Below, in pieces: positions 44,536 to 54,197 of a stretch of DNA of 64,000 nt. Each line of letters opens with the position of its first letter. The stretch's first letter is position 1. The notes under the pieces were generated by a model. The model had not been told where the DNA came from and ran no database searches. It was given only the letters and a program-made list of their open reading frames with translations. The stretch covers positions 496,001 to 560,000 of the forward strand of contig NZ_KB905814.1 in the NCBI RefSeq assembly GCF_000381025.1, written 5' to 3'. The stretch comes from Streptomyces sulphureus DSM 40104 (GTDB lineage: Bacteria; Actinomycetota; Actinomycetes; Streptomycetales; Streptomycetaceae). Both the position numbers and the translations under genes were made by a program.

Positions 44536-46464
44536 ATGACCTCGGACGAGCAGCGGGACCGCCCCCCCGGGACTCCGGCAAGGTGGTGGGCGCGAGCCCG
44601 CAGCGGCGAGACGGTGCGCACCATCAGGCACCTCCTCCTCGCGCTGCCGGGCGCCGGCCGGGCGCTCACCTTCGCGCTCCTCCTCACCACCGTGGCGACG
44701 GGTCTTCTGCCGCTGGTGCAGATGTGGTTGACGAGTCTCGCGATCGGCTCGCTGCCCGACGCGGTACGCGACGGGACGGGCAGCGAGGCGTACGGGCGCC
44801 TCGTCGTGCTGGTGATCGGACTCGCCGCGGCGTTCTTCGCCTCGCAGATGGCGGCGCCCCTCCAGTTCTCCGTCTCCAGGGCGCTCGGCACGCGCCTGGA
44901 GGTCCGGGTGCGCCACCGGGTGATCGACGCCCACCTGCGGGCGGTGGAGATCGACCGCGCCGACGACCCCGCACTGCGCCGCGCCAGGTCGCTCGCGCGC
45001 GACCTGCGGACGATCACCTTCGGCCCGTCCCACGCCGTCGGCGCTCTCTCCCGCCTCGTCTCCGGCCGCATCCACGGGCTCAGCGCCGCAGCCGTCCTCG
45101 CCACCTTCACCTGGTGGGCGCCCTTGGTGCTGCTGCTCACCTTCCTGCCGTGGGACCGCTACTTCCGCAACGAGCACGCCAAGATGGCCAAGGGATGGCT
45201 GGGGCGCACCCGGGCCCAGGAGCGGGCCGAGTACTTCCGCGACCTCGCCTTCGACCCGGCGACCGGCAAGGAGATCCGGGTCTTCGGACTGGCGGGATTC
45301 GTCCGGGAGCGGTTCGCTGCACACTACCACCGGGCGATGCGCCCCTTCTGGCAGGGGCGACGGACGTCGGTGCGCCGGTTCCTGCCCGTCGTCGCACTTG
45401 TGACGCTGGGCTACCTGACGGTTTACGGATGGCTGGGCTACACCGTCTCGATGAGCGAGGTGTCCCTCACGCACGCCGCCCTCTACATACAGGTGGCCGG
45501 GCAGATCTGGCGCATCGTACCGAGCTTCAACGACCTCTCGCGGATCAGCATCGGCGCCGGCGCCGTCGCCGCGGCGGCCCAGCTGCCGGACGGGCATACC
45601 GGCGAGCCGAAGGGCGGGGGGCCGCCCCCCGTGCTCGCCCAACGCCCTCTCGTGCGCTTCGAGAAGGTCGCCTACCGCTACCCGTCGGCGGATACGGACG
45701 TCCTCTCAGGCGTCGACCTGGAGATCCCGTTCGGCGGCTCGCTGGCGGTCGTCGGGGAGAACGGCGCGGGCAAGAGCACGCTGATCAGGCTGCTGTGCGG
45801 CCTCGCGACCCCCACAGGGGGACGGATCACGGTCGACGGCCGGGACCTCGCGGACCTCGACGCCGCGTCCTGGCACCGCGGTGTCGCCGCGGTCTTCCAG
45901 GACTTCGTCCGCTTCCCCTTCTCGGCACGCGAGAACATCGCGGTCGGCACCGGCGGCCGGGCGAGCGAGCACGCCGTCGCGGCCGCGGCCGAGCAGGCCG
46001 GAGCCGGAGGCACCATCGCCCGACTCCCCAAAGGTATGGACACGGTCCTGTCCCGCGAGTTCTCCGGCGGCTCCGAACTCTCCGGCGGGCAGTGGCAGTC
46101 GATCGCCGTGGCCCGGGCGATGGCCAGAGTCATGGACGGCGCCAGGCTGCTGGTGCTCGACGAACCCACCGCCAACCTCGACGTACGCGCCGAGGCCGAG
46201 ATGATCGACCGCGTCCTCGACCTGGACCTGGACCTGGAGGTGACGACGGTCCTCGTGTCGCACCGTTTCGCCAACGTCAGGCGCGCCGACCGGATCGTCG
46301 TCCTCGACGGCGGACGGATCACCGAGAGCGGCAGCCACGACCAACTCATGCGCAGGGAAGGGCAGTACGCCCGCATGTTCCGCCTCCAGGCGGCCCGCTT
46401 CGAGAGCGGCGACGCGGCCGAGGGCGGCCCCGACGTCAGAGGGGAAGAAGATGGCAGGGCGTGA
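44536..46464 (+). CDS. ABC exporter half-transporter 1 (TMD-NBD)
   Basis: This 642-residue protein has an N-terminal six-helix exporter domain (about 35-340) and a C-terminal ATPase: Walker A G-E-N-G-A-G-K-S-T, signature L-S-G-G-Q-W-Q, Walker B L-L-V-L-D-E-P, and the switch His in V-S-H-R-F. A short triple GACCTG repeat at 46219-46236 inserts Leu-Asp pairs between Walker B and the switch. It overlaps the second half-transporter gene, and together they should form a heterodimeric exporter for the product or a lipid- or peptide-linked precursor. Confidence 0.92.
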   Translation: MTSDEQRDRPPGTPARWWARARSGETVRTIRHLLLALPGAGRALTFALLLTTVATGLLPLVQMWLTSLAIGSLPDAVRDGTGSEAYGRLVVLVIGLAAAFFASQMAAPLQFSVSRALGTRLEVRVRHRVIDAHLRAVEIDRADDPALRRARSLARDLRTITFGPSHAVGALSRLVSGRIHGLSAAAVLATFTWWAPLVLLLTFLPWDRYFRNEHAKMAKGWLGRTRAQERAEYFRDLAFDPATGKEIRVFGLAGFVRERFAAHYHRAMRPFWQGRRTSVRRFLPVVALVTLGYLTVYGWLGYTVSMSEVSLTHAALYIQVAGQIWRIVPSFNDLSRISIGAGAVAAAAQLPDGHTGEPKGGGPPPVLAQRPLVRFEKVAYRYPSADTDVLSGVDLEIPFGGSLAVVGENGAGKSTLIRLLCGLATPTGGRITVDGRDLADLDAASWHRGVAAVFQDFVRFPFSARENIAVGTGGRASEHAVAAAAEQAGAGGTIARLPKGMDTVLSREFSGGSELSGGQWQSIAVARAMARVMDGARLLVLDEPTANLDVRAEAEMIDRVLDLDLDLEVTTVLVSHRFANVRRADRIVVLDGGRITESGSHDQLMRREGQYARMFRLQAARFESGDAAEGGPDVRGEEDGRA

Positions 46465-48247
46465 GTCGATCCGGGTGCTGCGGCTGGTGGTCTCCACCAC
46501 GCTGCGCGCCGACGCCCGGCTGACCTTCGCCGTCATCGGGCTGCGGGTGGCGGCGGGCGTCCTGACCCCGCTCGACGCCGTCGCGCTGGGGCTGCTGCTC
46601 GACGCCGCCGTGGAGGGGAACACGGCCGGGGCGCTGACCTACGCTGCGCTTTTCGCCGTCTGCGACGCCGGGAGCTCCGCCCTCAACCACCCGGCAGGAC
46701 AACTGGAGTTGACGCTCCGCGAGAAGACCGACTTCCTCGTCGACAGCCGCCTGCTCCGCGCCGCGACGCGGCCGGTCGGCACCCGGCACCTGGAGAGCCC
46801 CGACTACCTGGACCAGGTCGAGCGCGTGCGGGACCAGTTCTCTTCGCTGGGGGCGCTGGTCGAGAGGCTTGTCGCCCTCGTGCAGGTCGTGATCATGTCG
46901 GTCGTGACGGTGGTCGCCCTCGCCGGCGTGCACTGGAGCCTGTCCCTGCTCATCTTCGCCGCCGTGCCGACCGTGATGGCGGCGGGCCGGGCCGAGTCCC
47001 TCCGGCTGAGCTCCGAGGACGGAATCGCCGAGCACGTCCGCTTCTCCGATCGGGTCTTCGACCTCGGCACGCGCCCCGAGCACGCCAAGGAGGTCCGGCT
47101 GCTCGGCCTGGGCGGCCACCTGACGGAGCGTTTCCTGCACGGGACGCGCCGCATCACCGGCGTCCGCGACCGCACGGAACGGCGGGCGACGGCCTGGACG
47201 ATGGCCGGCTGGCTCTTCTTCACCGCCGGGTTCCTCGGCGGCCTCGCGGTCCTCGTCAGGGGAGCAGCGCAGGGGACCGTCACGGTCGGCCAGGCACTGA
47301 TCGTCCTCTCCCTCGCCATACGCCTCAACGAGCAGGTCAACGAGATCACCACGGCCGTGGCGGGGATGCGGCGGATGATGGCCGACGGGCGGCGCTTCCT
47401 GCGCGTGCTGGAGCGGATCGGCGACGGCCGGGAGGGCCCGCCCGCCGAAGCACCCCCGGCCCTCCCGCCCACGATGCGCCGAGGCATCGCGCTGCACGGC
47501 GTGAGCTTCGGCTACCCCGGCGCCGAGAAGCCGGTGCTGCGCGACGTGGACCTCGTACTGGAGCCCGGCACGACGGTCGCCCTCGTCGGCGAGAACGGCG
47601 CCGGCAAGAGCACGCTCGTCAAGCTGCTGTGCCGCATGTACGAGCCGGACTCCGGCCGGATCACCGTCGACGGGCAGGACCTGCGCGACGTGCCCGCGGA
47701 GCAGTGGCGCGACGCGCTCTCCGCCTGCTTCCAGGACTTCGTCGCCTTCGAACTGCTGGCGCGCGAGACGATCGGCGTCGGGCGGCTGGCCGCCATCGAC
47801 GACGAGGAGCACGTCCGGCAGGCGGCGCACACCGCGGACGCGACGGCCGTCCTCCAACGCCTGCCGGAGGGGCTGGAGACGCAGCTCGGCGAGCGGTGGG
47901 ACGCGGGCGTCGGGCTCTCCGTCGGGCAGTGGCAGCGCATCGCGATGGCACGCGCCGCGATGCGCACCGCGCCCCAGTTGCTCGTCCTCGACGAACCCAG
48001 CGCGAGCCTGGACGCCGCCACCGAGCACGCGCTCTTCGAGCGCTTCACCGAGGCGAGCGCGGCGGGCTCGCGGCGCGGAGCGGTGACTCTGCTCGTCTCC
48101 CACCGGTTCTCGACCGTCCGCATGGCCGACCGCATCGTCGTCCTCGACGACGGGCGCATCGCGGAGCACGGCAGCCACGAGGAGCTCATGGCGCGCGGCG
48201 GCACCTACGCGCAGCTCTTCACCCTGCAGGCCAAGGGATACGCATGA
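46451..48247 (+). CDS. ABC exporter half-transporter 2 (TMD-NBD)
   Basis: This 598-residue partner has the same layout: Walker A G-E-N-G-A-G-K-S-T, Walker B L-L-V-L-D-E-P, and His in V-S-H-R-F. Its signature reads L-S-V-G-Q, one change from LSGGQ, as is common in one member of asymmetric heterodimers. It starts 14 bases inside the first gene. Confidence 0.92.
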   Translation: MAGRESIRVLRLVVSTTLRADARLTFAVIGLRVAAGVLTPLDAVALGLLLDAAVEGNTAGALTYAALFAVCDAGSSALNHPAGQLELTLREKTDFLVDSRLLRAATRPVGTRHLESPDYLDQVERVRDQFSSLGALVERLVALVQVVIMSVVTVVALAGVHWSLSLLIFAAVPTVMAAGRAESLRLSSEDGIAEHVRFSDRVFDLGTRPEHAKEVRLLGLGGHLTERFLHGTRRITGVRDRTERRATAWTMAGWLFFTAGFLGGLAVLVRGAAQGTVTVGQALIVLSLAIRLNEQVNEITTAVAGMRRMMADGRRFLRVLERIGDGREGPPAEAPPALPPTMRRGIALHGVSFGYPGAEKPVLRDVDLVLEPGTTVALVGENGAGKSTLVKLLCRMYEPDSGRITVDGQDLRDVPAEQWRDALSACFQDFVAFELLARETIGVGRLAAIDDEEHVRQAAHTADATAVLQRLPEGLETQLGERWDAGVGLSVGQWQRIAMARAAMRTAPQLLVLDEPSASLDAATEHALFERFTEASAAGSRRGAVTLLVSHRFSTVRMADRIVVLDDGRIAEHGSHEELMARGGTYAQLFTLQAKGYA

Positions 48248-48305
48248 CGACCCGTCAGCGACGGCCGCTTCCCCGCCGCAACGCATCGCGACAACGGAGG
48301 AGAAC

Positions 48306-49349
48306 ATGATCGAAGAAGTCCACGGCGAGCTACGGGAATCCGTCTGGTCAGCGGCCGAGGCCGGCCGGCTCAAGGAGCGCATGCACGAGGACGGCTACCT
48401 CCTGCTGCGGGGGCTGCTGCCGCCCGAGCGGGTCGCCGCGGTGCGCGCCGACATCCTCGGCGTGTGCGCGCGGCACGGCTGGCTGAGCGGCGCACGGGCC
48501 ACGGAGGACAGCGTGGCCCCGGGCAGCGAATGCGAGCCTCCGGACCCGCGCTACTACGCCGCGTACCGCGAGGTGGTCAGCCTGGAGAGCTACGACACGC
48601 TCGCCCACTCTCCCGCACTCCTCGACGTCGCCCGCACGCTCCTCGAGGACGAGGAGGTGCTGCCCCGCCCGGCCAAGCTCGCCCGGCTGATGTTCCCGCA
48701 GCAGGGCGGGGTCGGGGCCACCCCGCCGCACCAGGACTACCCGCACGAGCAGGCCACGGCCGACTCGTACACGACGTGGATACCGATGGGCGACGTGGAC
48801 AGGGCGCTGGGCGGTGTCGCCCTCCGCCCCGGCTCCCACCGGCAGGGCGTACTGGAGCACGGCTTCGTCCCCGGCATCGGCGGCCTCGGCGTGAAGGAGA
48901 GCGCCACGGGCTCCCCGCACTGGCTCGGCACCGAGTACCGGATGGGCGACGTCCTGGTCTTCCACAGCCTCACCCTGCACGGCGCGCTCCCCAACCGCTC
49001 AGGCGAACGCCTCAGGATCTCGGCGGACTTCCGCTACCAGCGGGCCGCCGATCCCATGACGCCCCACATGCTCAAGCCCAGCGGGGGCCAGCTCGACTGG
49101 CCGGAGGTCTACGCTGACTGGCAGAGCGACGAGTTCCAGTACTACTGGCACCCCTGGCAGTTGCGCACCGTCCCGTACGACCGCACCTACTACGGCAAGC
49201 GCGACGAGGAGGCGTTCGAGCGGGCGGCCGAGGGCGACCCGCACGCCCGCCGCTTCCTCACCACGATCAGTACGCGCAATCCCGACCCGGCCGTCCGCGA
49301 GCGGGCCGAGGCGCTGCTCGCCCGCTTCGAGGACGGGGCGGACCGGTGA
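48306..49349 (+). CDS. Phytanoyl-CoA dioxygenase family (PhyH) Fe/2-oxoglutarate oxygenase, copy 2
   Basis: This 347-residue oxygenase has H-x-D in P-P-H-Q-D-Y and the distal His and Arg in L-H-G-A-L-P-N-R-S-G-E-R-L-R, a complete facial triad plus the 2-oxoglutarate Arg. It shares only family motifs with copy 1, so a different substrate is likely. An AGGAGAAC site precedes ATG 48306. Confidence 0.9.
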   Translation: MIEEVHGELRESVWSAAEAGRLKERMHEDGYLLLRGLLPPERVAAVRADILGVCARHGWLSGARATEDSVAPGSECEPPDPRYYAAYREVVSLESYDTLAHSPALLDVARTLLEDEEVLPRPAKLARLMFPQQGGVGATPPHQDYPHEQATADSYTTWIPMGDVDRALGGVALRPGSHRQGVLEHGFVPGIGGLGVKESATGSPHWLGTEYRMGDVLVFHSLTLHGALPNRSGERLRISADFRYQRAADPMTPHMLKPSGGQLDWPEVYADWQSDEFQYYWHPWQLRTVPYDRTYYGKRDEEAFERAAEGDPHARRFLTTISTRNPDPAVRERAEALLARFEDGADR

Positions 49350-50407
49350 CGGGGCCCCGTATCAGCGTGGTGCTCCCCGCCCACTGCTCGGCCGCGCGGC
49401 ACGGGACCTCGCGCCTCCGGCTGGCGCTGCTGTCCTGGTCCCGGCAGACCCTCCCCCGAGACGCTTACGAGATCGTCCTCGTCGACAACGCGAGCGATCC
49501 CCCGCTGGCCGCCCAGGTCTCCGAGTGGGGGCTGGCGGACCGGGTGCGCGTGGTGCGCCGCGAGGAGACGGGACTGGGCTCCGGATACAACCGCGGCGTG
49601 GAGGCGGCCGAAGCGCCCCTCGTGCTGCTCGCCACCGACGACGAGCTCGCGGAACCCGGCCTGCTCGCCACCCACGTCAGCGAACACGGCGGCGAGCAGC
49701 CCGCGTTGGTGATCGGCCGCTGCACCATCCTCTTCCACACCGAGCTCTTCCCCGACGTCACCAAGGCGAAGGTGGACCCGCACGCCCTGGAGCGGGCGGC
49801 CGTCAGGGAGGAGACCCGGTGGCTGCCGGGGGCCGCCGCGGCCCTGGGCCTCGCGGAGAAGCCGGTGACCGAGGAGGACGTCACGGGCGACTTCGACAAA
49901 GTCCTCGCCCTGGCAGGCACCACCCCGCAGTTCCAGGACATCGAGCGGACCGTCGCCTCCGGACACTGCCACACCCTTCCCGGCGGCTGGCTCGCCGTGC
50001 GGGTCGGCAACCACTCCCTCCCGGTGACGACCCTGCGCGAGATCGGCGGGCTCGACGAGACGCTGGACTCCTTCGGCGGCTGGTACCTCGACCTGGAGCT
50101 GGGTATCCGGCTGATCGACGCGGGGGTGCGCTTCCGCCACGCGCCGGAGGCCGTCTCGGCCAACCTCACGCACCCGCGCGCGCCGGGCGGCATGTTCGGA
50201 GTCGTCCCGGCCATGGCGTACCTGATCAGCAAGCACAACAGGATGGACGTCGCCCTCTCGCCCCTGTACTTCCAACGCGGACTCGGCATCGCGGAGTACG
50301 CACGGCTGCTGCGGTCCGCCGAGCGCTGGTGGACGCCGGCCGGCCGCGCCGGCCACGCCGTCCCGGACGGCGCCGCCCGCAGCCCCCACCAGCCCGCCTC
50401 CCACTGA
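49346..50407 (+). CDS. Family 2 glycosyltransferase, sister A
   Basis: This 353-residue GT-A protein starts at GTG 49346, overlapping the oxygenase stop. It has the N-terminal I-S-V-V-L-P strand, E-I-V-L-V-D-N-A-S, and T-D-D-E at the DxD position. No transmembrane segment is evident. Its C-terminal half shares G-N-H-S-L-P, G-G-L-D and G-W-Y-x-D-L-x-L-G-x-R-L with the second GT2 at 51593, so they are paralogues. It probably transfers an NDP-activated amino sugar. Confidence 0.87.
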   Translation: MTGPRISVVLPAHCSAARHGTSRLRLALLSWSRQTLPRDAYEIVLVDNASDPPLAAQVSEWGLADRVRVVRREETGLGSGYNRGVEAAEAPLVLLATDDELAEPGLLATHVSEHGGEQPALVIGRCTILFHTELFPDVTKAKVDPHALERAAVREETRWLPGAAAALGLAEKPVTEEDVTGDFDKVLALAGTTPQFQDIERTVASGHCHTLPGGWLAVRVGNHSLPVTTLREIGGLDETLDSFGGWYLDLELGIRLIDAGVRFRHAPEAVSANLTHPRAPGGMFGVVPAMAYLISKHNRMDVALSPLYFQRGLGIAEYARLLRSAERWWTPAGRAGHAVPDGAARSPHQPASH

Positions 50408-50424
50408 CCGAGGGGAAGGTTCTG

Positions 50425-51552
50425 ATGTCCGCCCACAAGACGGTTCCGTTCGTCGACCTGTCGGCGCAGATGCCGACCGTCCGTGCAGAGATCGAGCAGC
50501 GCTTCGCCAAGATCATCGACACCACCTCCTTCATCCTCCGCGAGCACTGCGACGCCTTCGAGGAGGAGTTCGCCGACTACCTGGGGACCCGGCACGCCAT
50601 CGGCGTCGGCAACGGGACCGACGCGCTCGTCGTCGCGCTCAAGGCACTCGGCGTGGGCCCGGGAGACGAGGTGATCACAGCGGCGAACTCGTTCATCGCG
50701 ACCGCCGAGGCGATCGTCCTCGCCGGTGCCGCACCGGTCCTCGTCGACGTCGACCCGGTCACCTTCAACCTCGACTCCGAGCTCGTCGCCGAGGCCGTCA
50801 CCTCGCGCACCGTCGCCGTCATACCGGTCCACCTCTACGGGCGCCCGGTCGACCTCTCCCCCCTCCTCGCCCTGGCCGAGCGCCACGGCTTCGCCGTGCT
50901 GGAGGACTCGGCGCAGGCCCACGGAGCCGTCCAGGAGGGGCACCGGGTGGCGAGCGTCGGCGCCCTCGGCTGCTTCAGCTTCTACCCGACCAAGAACCTC
51001 GGCGCGTTCGGCGACGCCGGGGCGATCGTCACCGGTGACGACGCGCTCGCCGAGCGGGCGAGGAAGCTGCGCGACCACGGGGGGACAGCGGCCGACGAGC
51101 ACCTCGTGGCCGCCCAGAACAGCCGCATGGACTCCCTCCAAGCAGCCGTGCTGAGCGTCAAGCTGCCTCACCTCGACGAGTGGAACGCGCAGCGGCGGCA
51201 GCACGCGGCCGGCTACGCGCGCCGCGTGGCGGAGCGCGGCCTCACCGACCGCATCCGAGTCCCGGCCGAACACTCCGGCCACGTGCATCACATCTACGTG
51301 ACCCGCGTCCCGGGCGGGCGGCGCGACGCGGTGCTCGCCGCCCTGCGGAAGGCGGGCGTGGGAGCAGGCGTCCACTACCCGCGGCCCATCCACCTCACCG
51401 AGGCGTTCGCGCATCTCGACCTCGCGGGGCGGCTCCCGGTGAGCGAGCGGCTGGCCGGCGAGATCCTCTCCCTGCCGATGTATCCCCAACTGACCGAGGA
51501 CGACCTCGACTACGTCGTCGACTGCCTCGCCGCCGCACTGGACGCCGCATGA
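50425..51552 (+). CDS. DegT-family sugar aminotransferase, copy 3 (3-aminotransferase type)
   Basis: ATG 50425 follows AGGGGAAGG. The 375-residue PLP enzyme has P-V-H-L-Y-G, E-D-S-A-Q-A-H-G and the Lys in F-S-F-Y-P-T-K-N-L-G-A-F-G-D-A-G. This context belongs to the DesV/FdtB/QdtB group, which aminates C3 of 3-keto-6-deoxy NDP-sugars, and differs from copies 1 and 2. The N-formyltransferase two genes on would fit a 3-formamido sugar. Confidence 0.9.
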   Translation: MSAHKTVPFVDLSAQMPTVRAEIEQRFAKIIDTTSFILREHCDAFEEEFADYLGTRHAIGVGNGTDALVVALKALGVGPGDEVITAANSFIATAEAIVLAGAAPVLVDVDPVTFNLDSELVAEAVTSRTVAVIPVHLYGRPVDLSPLLALAERHGFAVLEDSAQAHGAVQEGHRVASVGALGCFSFYPTKNLGAFGDAGAIVTGDDALAERARKLRDHGGTAADEHLVAAQNSRMDSLQAAVLSVKLPHLDEWNAQRRQHAAGYARRVAERGLTDRIRVPAEHSGHVHHIYVTRVPGGRRDAVLAALRKAGVGAGVHYPRPIHLTEAFAHLDLAGRLPVSERLAGEILSLPMYPQLTEDDLDYVVDCLAAALDAA

Positions 51553-51592
51553 GCCGGCCGGTGGGCACCGCAGCGAAGAGGAGCACTACGCG

Positions 51593-52711
51593 ATGAGCAC
51601 CGAACCGCTGATCAGCGTCGTCATCCCGTCCTACCGCACGGACCGCAGCACGGGGACCTACCACGGAACATTGCGCTCCTGGTCCCGGCTGGAGACCTCG
51701 GGGTACGAGGGAGACCCCGGGCTGCGGCGGCTCCGCCTCAGCCTCGCCTCGCTGGAGCGGCAGACCGTCGGCAAGGAGCACTTCGAGGTGGTGCTCGTCG
51801 ACGACGGGGGCGACTACGACCTCGCCGAGGAGAGCGCGCGCTGGGACCTCGACCTCCCGTTGCGCGTACTCCGCCGTCCGCACGCGGGGCTGTGCCACGC
51901 CTTCAACCACGGGGTGGAGCAGGCGCGTGCGGAACTCGTCCTCCTCGGCCTGGACCACGCCGTCTTCGCGCCGGACACGCTGCGCGCGCACCTCGAGGCC
52001 TACCGCGCCGCGTCGCGCGACCGGCCGGGAACGCGGTGGGCCGGCTGCGGACGGCAGCGCCAGTTGTTCCACAGCGTCCTGTTCAAGGACCCCACCAGCA
52101 GCGAGGTGGACCCGGCACACCTCGCCGCGCTCGGCCGCCACGAAGGACTGGGCTGGCTCCCCGAGGCCACCAGGTACCTGGGCCTCGACCGCAAGCCCAT
52201 CACGCTCGACGACGCCCGGGGCGGCTTCGCGAAGCTGGAGTACCTCTCCTCCCGCACCCCCGAGTACGCCGACCTCGACGCGGTCCTCGCCCGAGGCGCC
52301 CACACCCTGCGGTGCGGCTGGCTGACGATGCGGTTCGGCAACCACTCGCTGCCGAAGTCCCTGTGGGAGGAGCTCGGCGGACTCGATGCGGGGTTCGACG
52401 ACCATCGGGGCTGGTACGCGGACCTCGACCTGGGGCTCCGACTCCATCGCGCAGGCGCCGAGTTCGGTTTCGTGTCGTCCGCGGTCACCCTCGACCTCTT
52501 CCACGGCGGAGCCCGCGGCGCCGCCACGGCCAAGTCCACGGGCCTCGTCTCGATGGTGAACAAGCACCCGCTGCCCGAAGTACTGCTGCTGCCGCACTAC
52601 CTCGACCAGATCGGTCTCACCATCGCCGACTACGAGGAGCACGTCACCGCCGCCGACCGGTGGTGGACGAAGGGCGGTTCCCGACGGCCCACGGGGGCGG
52701 TCCCCGCATGA
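51593..52711 (+). CDS. Family 2 glycosyltransferase, sister B
   Basis: This 372-residue GT-A protein has I-S-V-V-I-P-S-Y-R, then V-V-L-V-D-D-G-G and a late W-Y-A-D-L-D-L-G-L-R-L shared with sister A. The canonical DxD lies within G-L-D-H. A 30-residue insertion after the first strand distinguishes it. Its stop overlaps the WbqC-like gene. The duplicated pair suggests two sugars, or a disaccharide, are attached. Confidence 0.87.
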   Translation: MSTEPLISVVIPSYRTDRSTGTYHGTLRSWSRLETSGYEGDPGLRRLRLSLASLERQTVGKEHFEVVLVDDGGDYDLAEESARWDLDLPLRVLRRPHAGLCHAFNHGVEQARAELVLLGLDHAVFAPDTLRAHLEAYRAASRDRPGTRWAGCGRQRQLFHSVLFKDPTSSEVDPAHLAALGRHEGLGWLPEATRYLGLDRKPITLDDARGGFAKLEYLSSRTPEYADLDAVLARGAHTLRCGWLTMRFGNHSLPKSLWEELGGLDAGFDDHRGWYADLDLGLRLHRAGAEFGFVSSAVTLDLFHGGARGAATAKSTGLVSMVNKHPLPEVLLLPHYLDQIGLTIADYEEHVTAADRWWTKGGSRRPTGAVPA

Positions 52712-53475
52712 GGCTCGCCGGGCACCAGCCGGACTACCTGCCGTATCCGGGGTTCTTCGCCAGGATGCTGGAGGTCGACGCGTTCCTCCTTGTCGACCAC
52801 GTCCAGTTCGAGAAGAAGAGCTTCCAGAGCCGCAACCGCATCGCGGGCCCGCACGGGCAGACGCTGCTGTCCGTCCCCGTCCGCGCCAGGGGCCGCTTCC
52901 ACCAGGCGTGCGCCGAGGTGGAGACGGCAGACCCGGAGGGCCGCTGGCGGACGAAGCACTGGCGGTCGCTGGTGGCCTGCTACCGCTCGGCGCCCCACTT
53001 CGCCCGGCACGCGGCGTTCTTCGAGTCCCTCTACGCGCGCCGCTGGGAGCTGCTGGTGGACCTGAACCTCGCAGTGATCCGGTACCTCCGGCGCTGCTTC
53101 GCGATCGAGACGCCGCTGTCGCGGTCCGGCCCCCTGGGCCTGACGGGAAGGAAGACGGCACTCCTCACGGAGATGTGCCGACGCACCGGCGCGGACACCT
53201 ACGTCTCCGGCCCCGGCGGCCGGCTCTACGTGGACGACGCGGAGCTCGCGGCGGCCGGAGTGGCCAGCACGTACTCGACCTACCGCCCCGTGCGGTACGC
53301 ACGCGGCCGACTCCCCTTCCACCCCCAACTGTCGGCCGTCGACCTCCTGTTCCACCAGGGGGAGCGCGCGGCGGACCTCCTTCGGGAGTCCGTTGCCCCC
53401 TCCTCCGCGACCACCGTCCCCTGGAGCGTTCCGGCGGCCCGCTGGCCCGCCGGCGGAAAGGAGGAAACACGATGA
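52708..53475 (+). CDS. WbqC-like family protein
   Basis: This 255-residue protein opens with H-Q-P-D-Y-L-P-Y-P-G-F-F, then V-D-H-V-Q-F-E-K-K-S-F-Q-S-R-N-R-I, the hallmark of the WbqC family (PF08889). Family members occur in O-antigen and antibiotic sugar clusters. I do not know an established reaction and make no assignment. Overlaps upstream and downstream tie it to the glycosyltransferase and the formyltransferase. Confidence 0.88.
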   Translation: MRLAGHQPDYLPYPGFFARMLEVDAFLLVDHVQFEKKSFQSRNRIAGPHGQTLLSVPVRARGRFHQACAEVETADPEGRWRTKHWRSLVACYRSAPHFARHAAFFESLYARRWELLVDLNLAVIRYLRRCFAIETPLSRSGPLGLTGRKTALLTEMCRRTGADTYVSGPGGRLYVDDAELAAAGVASTYSTYRPVRYARGRLPFHPQLSAVDLLFHQGERAADLLRESVAPSSATTVPWSVPAARWPAGGKEETR

Positions 53476-54143
53476 GAAGGGCAGCAGTGCTCGGCAAGGG
53501 CCGACTGGCCGCCCACGCCTGCGAGACGATCGCCGCCCTGCCGGACGTGCGGCTGAGCACCGTCGTCGTCACGGCGGAGGAGCCGGAGTGGGACCTCTCC
53601 CTCTCGGGCCACGTGGCCGCTCGCTGGCCCGACGTGGAGATCGTCCGCTCCGGGGACTGGCGCGTCCTCGTACCGGGGCGGTTCGACCTCGTCTTCAGCG
53701 TCCTCTACGACCGGATCGTCCGGGACTCCCTGATCGACTCCTGCGGCAGGATTCTCAACTTCCACCCTGGCAAGTTGCCCGAATACCGCGGCGTGCGGCC
53801 CGTCAACTGGGCGCTCCGCAACGGCGAGCGGACCAGCGGCGTCACCATCCACGAGATCGACGGCGGCGTCGACTCGGGACCCGTCGTCTCGGAGGCCGCC
53901 TTCTCCATCTGGCCCGAGGTGGACGAGGTGCGCGACGTGTGGCACCGCGCCATGGAGGTGGGGAAGGTGCTGATATCCGAGACCTTGCCGCGGTTGGACA
54001 CCCTCCCCGCGCGGCCCCAGGACGACGGACGTGCCGTCATGCACTACAGCAGCGCGAACGGCAGTCTGGGCGAGCGCCTCGACTGGACGAGGGAGCGGTC
54101 CCGCGCCCTGCTGGCGGCAGCAGGCGAGGAGAAGACCGGGTGA
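53472..54143 (+). CDS. N10-formyltetrahydrofolate-dependent amino-sugar N-formyltransferase
   Basis: This 223-residue Fmt-fold enzyme has the catalytic trio Asn96, His98 and Asp134 (L-N-F-H-P-G ... G-V-D-S-G-P). It lacks the C-terminal tRNA-binding domain of methionyl-tRNA formyltransferase, which places it with small-molecule formylases such as sugar N-formyltransferases (WlaRD/QdtF type). With aminotransferase copy 3 nearby, an N-formylated amino sugar is the natural prediction. Formylation of an amino acid carrier intermediate is the alternative. Confidence 0.88.
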   Translation: MRRAAVLGKGRLAAHACETIAALPDVRLSTVVVTAEEPEWDLSLSGHVAARWPDVEIVRSGDWRVLVPGRFDLVFSVLYDRIVRDSLIDSCGRILNFHPGKLPEYRGVRPVNWALRNGERTSGVTIHEIDGGVDSGPVVSEAAFSIWPEVDEVRDVWHRAMEVGKVLISETLPRLDTLPARPQDDGRAVMHYSSANGSLGERLDWTRERSRALLAAAGEEKTG

Positions 54144-54197
54144 CCGGGCGCACGCGGCGGCCCCGACCGGCGCACGCGCGCCGCGCAAAGGAGCCCG

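Noticed and set aside
46219..46236. Triple GACCTG tandem repeat
   Set aside because: Three copies inside an ABC transporter frame, encoding Leu-Asp pairs; too short to be a repeat element.
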